Source of the DNA: Erythrophleum ivorense
Taxonomy: Eukaryota > Streptophyta > Magnoliopsida > Fabales > Fabaceae
Length of the DNA: 64,000 bases
Assembly: GCA_026724425.1 (NCBI GenBank)
Contig: JAIUCV010000005.1
Location: 32,275,784 to 32,339,783 of the forward strand
Direction of reading: 5' to 3'
A program made the position numbers and the translations under genes. This document shows, one piece after another, positions 57,278 through 64,000 of the stretch. Position 1 is the stretch's first letter. Every line of letters begins with the position of its first letter. The notes under the pieces are model-generated. The model was given only the letters and a program-made list of their open reading frames with translations, did no database searches and was not told the origin of the DNA.

Positions 57278-57296
57278 GGGGGGGGGGGGGGGGGGG
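57278..57296 (+). repeat. Poly-G tract, 19 G
   Basis: Uninterrupted G19 after ACATGAA and before AGAGAAAATC, in an otherwise AT-rich area. Homopolymers of this length are error-prone in sequencing. Confidence 0.9.
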
Positions 57297-57699
57297 AGAG
57301 AAAATCAATTACTTGTATGGGAAATCAATAATTGTAAAGCTTGTTTGGCAGACGAATTGATTTCAAGATTGCAGTAGATGTAAGATCGAAGCGATATTGT
57401 TAATGTGGTAGACCTTCAAAATGGTTTTTATGTCAAATTCTCAAACTACGATTATAATTTTACGTTAGAAGGGAGTCTTTGAAAATTGTTTGATCACTAT
57501 CTTATAGTCAAAGAATGGCATCCAAATTTTGATTTCATGAAAGCCTTTATTGATATCCCGTCTCCATAAACTCCCTTAAGAATATTATGACAAAAAGGTT
57601 CTTCGTTATATGGGGAACCAGATTGAAAGAACTATCAAGATTGATTTTACAAGATTCCATCAAACACAAGGTGGTTTTGCTAGATATCATGAAAAATTT

Positions 57700-57815
57700 A
57701 GGATGTGTTTAGAATCACGATAAAAAATTGTGTTTATGTAAAAATAATAATTTATTACTTCAAAAAAAACATAATTTTAAAAGAAGTTGTTGAGTTTTCA
57801 AACACGCACTTATCT
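57700..57815. mobile_element. MITE-like segment in LINE ORF1
   Basis: About 115 bp from GATGTGTTTAGAATCACG to TTTTCAAACACGCAC. The ends are imperfect inverted repeats (GTGTTTAGAATC against GTGTTTGAAAAC in reverse complement). It breaks ORF1 similarity. hAT-like ends, but no clear target duplication. Confidence 0.4.
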
Positions 57816-58758
57816 AAATCTTTGCTCCTAACCTTTATGTTATAACAATGTAAGTATGGATAGAATATGAGGGACCTCGTATGCTTTGTTATTCATGTGG
57901 TTGTTTTGTTCATGTAGAGAAGTATTGCCCACTGAAGACCAAAACCGATAAGCAGAATGGCCAGACGGACAGGGAAGCCGGAAAACCTCTCTATGGTCCA
58001 TGGACAGTTGTCCAGAAACAACATTAGAGCCGGAAGCCACCTATGACAGGGATGGATGAGGAAGGACATGCAAAACTAGGGAAGGATCTTGATGAATCTA
58101 CCAGGATAATGAGGGATGAAGATATGCCAACTTTATTTATGATGACAACGTAGACATTTTTGGAGATAATATGTTAACGGCCAACACTCAGGAACCTATA
58201 TAACTTAACGAGAAACGTGTGGGTATAGGGCTGGGAGCACTCTTTAAAGAAAAACTCCCATGTGATCCGAAACAACACATATGCCGCAACTGAATCAATC
58301 GTCAGAAACAATAGCGTATAATCAAAGCATGTGAGAACAAGATGGCTTTCAACTGGAGCTATTGTTAGAGGCAGCATAATGGGCCAGGAGAAGGAAGGCT
58401 CATAGTCCATGCACAAGCACTTTAAAACCTCTGAAAAATTGAAATCCACTGGGGAATTGGAATTGTGATCCGGTGGCCCAAATAAATAGGCAAACAAACG
58501 AGAATGCTTAAAGGAAATTTCTCTGAATGCTTCAGGCCATCAACATGATAATTCTCACTTGATGGCCCAAACTTTTGGGCCGAAAATTTCTAGACCCCCC
58601 TGTCCCTGGGGGCTTGGATAAGGCTTACTTGAACTACAATGTACCTGATGTTTTATAGCGTCCGGACCAAGTCAATAATGAAGCCACTGATATAGAGATG
58701 ATGTGGATTAATTACTACTTTGACCGGATTTGTTTCCTTCATAATAAAAGCGTGTTTA

Positions 58759-61700
58759 ATGAACCGCAACTCTGTGGTATGGAATTGTAGGGGTGCCGGG
58801 AAAAAGAGTTTCAAAAGGAATGCTGCCTTTGCTTCTCGACTTCAACGGACAAGTGCACAATTGTCCTAGTGCTCTCAGAGACACGAGTTGATTCAGCTAG
58901 AGCTACAGGAATGCTTCAAGATTTAGACTTCAATGGTCTTACAGTGGTTCCTGGCAATGGCTACGTTGGAGGTATCTGGGTAGGGAGGAAAACTCATGCA
59001 ATAAAAATCATGGTATTGGTGATGGGTTCTCAATTCTGTCACATGTAAGTACAGTATAATGATGAAGAATATTGGCTTTTCAAGACTCTCTATGTAATAC
59101 TTTATCCTCTTAGCACATATACAATGGTCTTATGGTCTCTCCCAATCCATTCATAGCATATTAGGCAACATTTACAAGAATTTCATTCATGAAAAGTTGC
59201 ATGATGGGAAGACTATATTCATGATTTATGACTTTAGGGATCATGTGAACTCATCAACATCATTTCCTATCCATATCATATCTATTCAAGCCATAAATAT
59301 CACATTTGGTTTCATTAATTTTGGGTTTGGAACCATATCTTACAAAAACCAGAATTTGGTCTTGGGTTTCATGTTCCAACTTTTTGATATAAACTTTGAA
59401 AATTCGTAACTAATTTTAAAAAAATTAAAATCAAATAAACTATACCATTATGAAAAGCTGTGGATGTCTACTAATGATTAAAAAGAATCCCAAACCAATG
59501 TAGTGGCCTTTAACTTGCGGAATTGATGGAAAAGTACCAGAGGTAGGTTGCATTACTGATACTGTCATGCAACTTCAAAAATTTATTTCTCCCTCTACAA
59601 AGCTTCAAATGAAGTGATCTCTATGGCTATAGAAAGCTTATGGTGTATAGTTTATGCTTGTAAAATTTCATGAGCATTGGACTTCATTTGACCCATGTGT
59701 GACATAAAAATATAAATTGACCATATGAATAGTGCATATACTATTTCTACATAATTTGACCAACTTTAAAAAATTATAATAAATTCTCTAAAACTCCAAA
59801 TTGAATGCTATTTGCTCTATGAAAAACTATAGATGAGATCTACTTGTTAGCCAAATTTCATAGAAAAACTCATCTATTTGGTCAGACTTTGGTTTAGCTC
59901 ACCATTTGGTCAAATTTGAAGTCCAAAATGAGATTTTAAGATACCAAATGCTCTCCTTGACTTTCCACAACCTCTTGAGCAAGTCTAAAAGTATAATTAC
60001 AACATATAAAAGCATGCCAAATGATCCAAATTATCATGGAACTCATTCTTACTATGCCACTCACATTTATACACATGCATATAAGGGTGCTAAGATGTCA
60101 ATCTCCAACATATACATTCATTTGGCTCCAAGATAGATACACACATCATAAATACATACATTTAAACTTGTTTAAATGGTTACATCTCATATATATCATA
60201 TGAATACAATTCTTGATATCAATATACTATAAAAATGCCTATTTCTCTACTTCTTTGTCAAAGTGTCATGCTTCAAGACCTTTGGCCTCCATTCTTTGGT
60301 CCACTTAACTCACTAAACATAATTAGGCATATGGAGGGGACGAGTGAGATTCAAAGAATCTTAATAGCTCTTCATCCTTTCAAACATACATAATAAATGT
60401 TAAAACATATCAAAGAATGCATGCATGTCATACAAGCTTTTCATGAACATACATAAAATATTTTCTTGGTCATGTAAGCTCATGCATATCAAACATAAGC
60501 TTTTCAAGGGCATTAGTCTAGTCTCACCCAACTTTCTAAAGACTTTTGGATTTGCCTCACCCACTTTCAAGAGACTTTTGACTAAGTCTTACTCTTCTTG
60601 AGACTTTTGATTTCGTCTCACCTAGTCGTAGGGACTTTTGGCTCATCCTCACCTATGCTAAGAGATTTTTGCCTTAATCATACCCATTTAAGCCAAAACA
60701 CATTCATAAACTTATTTCAAGATGCATAATAGTACTATAGCAAGTAAACAATAGCTAAAAACACATTTCATAGTTCAAACATATATACAAACACTCAAAA
60801 ACAAGCACACATCCAAGCCATGCATACGAGAAAGATTAAAGAGCTACCTTGGAACAAGAATACAACACTTTCTCCTAAATTCTTCTTCCTCTTTTCGGCC
60901 AAGCTTATGCAATTAGGTGGCGCTTGATTCTCTTGACCTAAACACATCAAATGAGACATGAATCACTCATAGATATAAGCTTAAGCTTTATACAACTCTA
61001 TGGAAGCTTACTTTGTTCTAAGATTCAATTATGGTTCCATATAAGACCTAATGAAGCAGCTATGGGAATTCATGATCTTGGCTCCATTTTCTCTCTCAAT
61101 CTAAGTCTCTTGACTCCATTTAGATTCCTTGGAATCATCACAATTTCATTTAAGGAGTCTAACTATAAGTTGCTTCTTTATGTCTTATTATGGAGCCTAC
61201 ACATCCATCTCACAACCCATGCTTTCCAAATTTATTCTAAGGTTTCATTTGATGTTCATCTATCATATTTAGTCTCTTTCTAGTCTTAGAACAATTTAAA
61301 ACACTCCCTGGGTACATGGATCTATTTTAACCGAAACACCCCCTATCTTGTGCATCAATGAAGTTTGCTTCATTTCCTTTAGGAAAATGGCATATGTGAA
61401 GCTTCCTAGGTACCTTGAGAATTCATTCATACTCTTAGACAACTTAAATTATCATTAGAAAGTTTCAAATTTGCCAAGGTGCAACCAAACCCCTAAATTC
61501 TACAACTTGCATTCTAAAGCTTCCTTTTCAATTATAAGTGTATATTCTTAATCCTCACACTCTATAACCTTTGGTTCCATCAATAACACATGAAAAAAAA
61601 TCTCCTCCTCACTTTCTCTTTCTAGGACAAAGCTTAAATAGCTTAGAAACATAAGATTTTGTAAGTGTTTTAAGTAAAGTCTTACCTTAAAATGAAGCTT

Positions 61701-62683
61701 TCTTCGTATAGATTATTTTTCATAGATTGATTTCTTGAAAAGAGTTTCTTTTTGTCTTGGGTCAGACCTAAATCTTCAATTTTTTAAGAAAAAAAAATCA
61801 CCATTAGAAAGCTCTTAGGGAGAAGAACAACTTTCCTAACTGGCGCGGTATGAAACAGGGTCGTTCCCTTACCTAAACGAGAGTTTAAACTTCTTCTCTC
61901 TCCCCCCCCCCTTAATGTCACCATAGCTTTCTAAAATTATGAAAATGGAAGTTTGAAGAAGATGATGAGGTGTAATCTTACTTAAGAAGTCTTTTTTATA
62001 ATTTTTCAAAATGATTATTTTGCTCCTATGTGCTTATTTGCTCTGCTTATACTCATTTCAACTCTTTTTTTAGAATCGTCTTTTTTATCATAAAATTTAG
62101 GTCTTCTAATTCATAAAATATCCTTAGTTTCATCCAAATTGAATTTAAAACTTTTCTGAATGAATTGCTTAAAGTTTAGGTCAACCGACGCTCTAAAATA
62201 TAAACTAGAAGGGTTTAAATCATTTTAAAAGTTCTTATAGTTTTTAGAGCCTCTAAGAACCCTGAAAAACTCAAATTTTCTATTTAAAGATCTCTCTTTT
62301 GAGTTTTTTATAAAGTGCCCAAAATTACGAACATGCCACTGATTTTCATCAGATTTTATTTAGCTACTCCGACTCTGATTTTTAGGTATCTTAGGCCTTA
62401 TATTCTCATTTTTCATTATTTAGAATTTTTTCTTAATTTTATTTGACCTCAAATCTTTCTATTTAAGAGATTTCTTTTTATAACTGACTTATTTCCATCA
62501 TTTACAAAGGACTGAATGTTACAATCTACGCCAACCCAAGAGAAGAACACAAAAGAAGTTTATGGAGAAAGCTTCATTTTCTTGTTTTCTTTCTTAACAA
62601 AGCTATGGCTTCTTATAGGAGACTTCAACGGCATCCGTAGTTTTAATGAAAAGTTTGAAGGAGCAGCAACTTGTAACAAACGG
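58759..62683 (+). pseudogene. LINE ORF2 endonuclease remnant, split
   Basis: Starts at ATG 58759 with VVWNCRGAG, the hallmark N-terminus of plant L1 apurinic endonucleases. A frameshifted run to 59092 follows (VQYNDEEYWLF near 59052-59083). The second part is 62524-62683, with PREEH near 62535 and the catalytic GDFN motif at about 62619-62630. The Ty3 solo LTR lies between the two parts. At least three stops or frameshifts occur before the split. Confidence 0.82.
59093..62523 (-). repeat. Ty3-type solo LTR (3431 bp) in LINE
   Basis: TGTAATACTTTATC...GAATGTTACA. Flanks CTCTA (59088-59092) and ATCTA (62524-62528) form a 4/5 target duplication. No primer site, purine tract or pol domain is found inside. 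The interior shares scattered blocks in the same orientation with the 3.2-kb LTR of G (for example TAAAATTTCAT.AGCA.TGAATTCATTT-like text, GAGATTC..AGAATCTTAA, GCTACCTT.GAAC). It is therefore a minus-oriented solo LTR of a related Ty3 family. Contains C10 at 61902-61911. Confidence 0.78.
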
Positions 62684-62941
62684 TAAATTTCGTAAAATGA
62701 CGAAATGAGCTATATAAAAGTAAATCCTTTGAAATAAGCTAGATAATGTTTCAAAAAATTTGGGTAGTGTCTTAGGTTCCTAAAAATGATAATCCTAAGC
62801 TCAGACTGTAATATCTGATTTTCGTAAAACAATAGAAACGAGCTTGTTTTCAAAGCAAGTCCCCTAAAATGAATTAGTTAAGGTCCCTAAAAATTTGAAT
62901 AATATTCTAGACTCCTAAAAATGAAAATTCTAGGTTCAGAC
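62684..62941 (+). repeat. Diverged tandem duplication, period about 130 bp
   Basis: Copy 1 is about 62684-62806 and copy 2 about 62812-62941. Shared words are TTTCGTAAAA, GAAA.GAGCT, TCCTAAAAATGA and TTCAGAC/CTCAGAC at the end. Confidence 0.7.
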
Positions 62942-64000
62942 GGAAAGAAAAATAGAGTTAGAATAAAAAAATAATTTCTTACGAAAAACTTACAAAACGT
63001 AATGACATTTTTATAATTTTGAGTAAATTTTAGAATTCACATAGGAAGGCTTTTTAAATGAAAGTTTTGAGTTCTTTAGGGTTATCAGAGGCCCTGAAAA
63101 CCATGGGAAGCCCCAGGATAGTTAAAACCCATCCGATAGATATTTTCCAATGTCGATGTACCCAGACTTTAACGAATTCGTTCGGAAAGGTTTTAACTCT
63201 GATGTGAGTGATTCCAAGGCATTTTACTAAATTGGGAACCTAAATTTTATGATGGAAAAAATGATTCTAAAAAAGGAGCTAAAATAAATTAGAAACAAAA
63301 ATGTCAAAAACAAAGGGCAAAACGAAAATTTTTGAAAAAGCTATTCTCCTCCACTTATATATATGAGGCACCCCACTCTTCCACTCATTTAGGCTCATAT
63401 TTTTATGCCCTAAATCATAAAAGAAACCTTAAGGGAGAGGCACAAAAGAGGGAGAGAAAGAGAATGAGAAATTCAAGACATAAGGTATAGAATTTTAGTT
63501 ATTTTCATGCTTTTTCTTAGCTAATCTCTTCTCCTCCTTTTCCCCCTTCTTTCCTACAATTTTGCTGAAGTTTTTGGGTCTGTTTTGAGGGAAGAATACA
63601 GGGAAAATTTCAAAATTGAGGTGAGGAAGCCAAGGAAGATGAAGAACAAGCAAGAAAAACCAAGGAAATCAAGGTATCATGCAATCCTTCCACTTGATCT
63701 TCTTCCTCCCTTCTCTTGTGAGCATTTTGACCTATATATGGCCAGCCCTAGGGAGTTGAGCTTTCAACTAAACCAAGGGTAAAAGAGTGTAGAGAATAAG
63801 AATATGCAAAGAAAATAACAAAAGAACCATGGAAATTTAAGATGCAAATTCTAGGGTTTCAAGTGTTCCTTAGAAAATCTAATTTGATCTCTTAATTACT
63901 ATACCTAAATAAGTTTAAATAAGCTCCTAAGATCCCTAGAAGTCTCCCCATATGCTTCCTCCATCAAGAAAACAAAGCAAAGTCCATGAAGCTTAAAACC
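62807..64000 (+). repeat. Third Ty3-type LTR, running off the window
   Basis: TGTAATATCTGATTTTCG at 62807 resembles the U3 start of G (TGTAATATCC in the minus direction). Downstream text such as TATCAGAGGCCCTGAAAACC and ACTTTAACGAATTCGTTCGG parallels the LTR of G read in reverse. The true left end could instead be 62684. The right end is outside. A 65-codon open frame at 63585-63782 is probably incidental. Confidence 0.55.
63356..63364 (+). promoter_or_regulatory. TATA-like box in the terminal LTR
   Basis: TATATATAT followed by GAGGCACCCC about 50 bp before a purine-rich leader. Placed as expected for the U3 promoter of a plus-oriented LTR. Confidence 0.4.

Larger units (their letters stand above)
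56605..58740 (+). pseudogene. LINE ORF1 remnant (DUF4283 and zinc knuckle)
   Basis: The N-terminus at 56605-56808 is open, with LSDFTPLGTNGQKRAREADI and TWSYRDTLKG, the usual start of plant L1 ORF1. A DUF4283-like stretch is about 57320-57530 (VDLQNGFYV-like, EGSLKIV, VKEWHPNFD). A knuckle C..C......H....C lies about 57880-57925 (CYSCGCFVHVEKYC), followed by PLYGPWTVVQK. Multiple stops and insertions. Confidence 0.78.
56605..62683 (+). mobile_element. L1-type LINE, fragmented, 5' part
   Basis: Non-LTR retrotransposon on the plus strand. ORF1 runs from 56605 to about 58740 and ORF2 from the ATG at 58759 into the endonuclease domain. The body is interrupted by a putative solo LTR (about 56953-57273), a MITE-like piece (about 57700-57815) and a 3.4-kb Ty3 solo LTR (59093-62523). 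It ends near 62683 within the endonuclease, where another LTR begins. Reverse transcriptase is not in the window and may lie beyond that LTR. Confidence 0.82.

Noticed and set aside
57840..58497. Minus-strand frames of 66 and 107 codons
   Set aside because: They oppose LINE ORF1 and show no known domain.
60951..61283. 110-codon plus-strand frame inside the solo LTR
   Set aside because: No recognisable domain. The corresponding region of the G LTR is not open, so probably chance.
63585..63782. 65-codon frame in the terminal LTR as a gene
   Set aside because: Lys/Arg-rich composition in purine-rich DNA, no homologue known to me and located in LTR sequence. Only listed within the LTR entry.
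1..64000. CRISPR arrays, rRNA or tRNA genes, bacterial operons, viral insertions outside LTR retrotransposons
   Set aside because: No regularly spaced repeats, no cloverleaf or rRNA text and no such coding was seen on either strand.

Overview
This is a eukaryotic, almost certainly dicot plant, nuclear window. The evidence is spliced GT-AG exons of a plant-specific gene family, AT-rich introns, and dense Ty1/copia, Ty3 and plant L1-type LINE sequence. The species cannot be fixed from the sequence; a woody eudicot with large repeat-filled introns (grapevine-like) is my guess only.

Host gene. One plant gene runs along the plus strand from before base 1 to the stop codon at 55151-55153. Nine exons are visible: 468-664, 767-800, 8065-8240, 8750-8851, 9669-9716, 36873-37016, 37098-37193, 38204-38305 and 55061-55153. 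Their reading phases fit end to end, all eight introns are GT-AG, and they encode the acidic linker plus the whole C-terminal EDR2_C (DUF1336) domain of an ENHANCED DISEASE RESISTANCE 2-like PH/START protein. The N-terminal PH and START exons lie upstream of the window.

Introns as retrotransposon stores. Intron 801-8064 holds a decayed copia (2409-6778, +). Intron 9717-36872 (27 kb) has only about 1.3 kb of native sequence. The rest is a young copia (9727-14792, +) inserted 10 bp after the 5' splice site, and an older copia (14853-35631, -). The older one was invaded by a deleted mini-copia (18168-19198, +), by a Ty3 chromovirus-like element (19667-33477, -) whose own 3' LTR received another copia (21756-26797, -), and by a probable DNA transposon (about 33655-34850). 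The last intron, 38306-55060 (16.8 kb), holds a plus-strand copia with a duplicated reverse transcriptase segment (38885-43989), fragments of two further minus-strand copias (43990-45563), and a minus-strand copia (45564 to about 54722) split by another (47853-53011). All copies carry stop codons or deletions.

Downstream. From 55154 there is the 3' UTR and AT-rich spacer, then a decayed L1-type LINE on the plus strand (56605 to about 62683). It is broken by a small solo-LTR-like insertion, a MITE-like segment and a 3.4-kb Ty3 solo LTR (59093-62523). The window closes in a third Ty3-type LTR (from about 62684/62807) that runs off the edge.

I found no rRNA, tRNA or CRISPR array and no novel gene system. 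The most notable structures are the Ty3 element with two U5 ends flanked by a perfect target-site duplication, the clean multi-level nesting, and the survival of an intact host gene across these introns.
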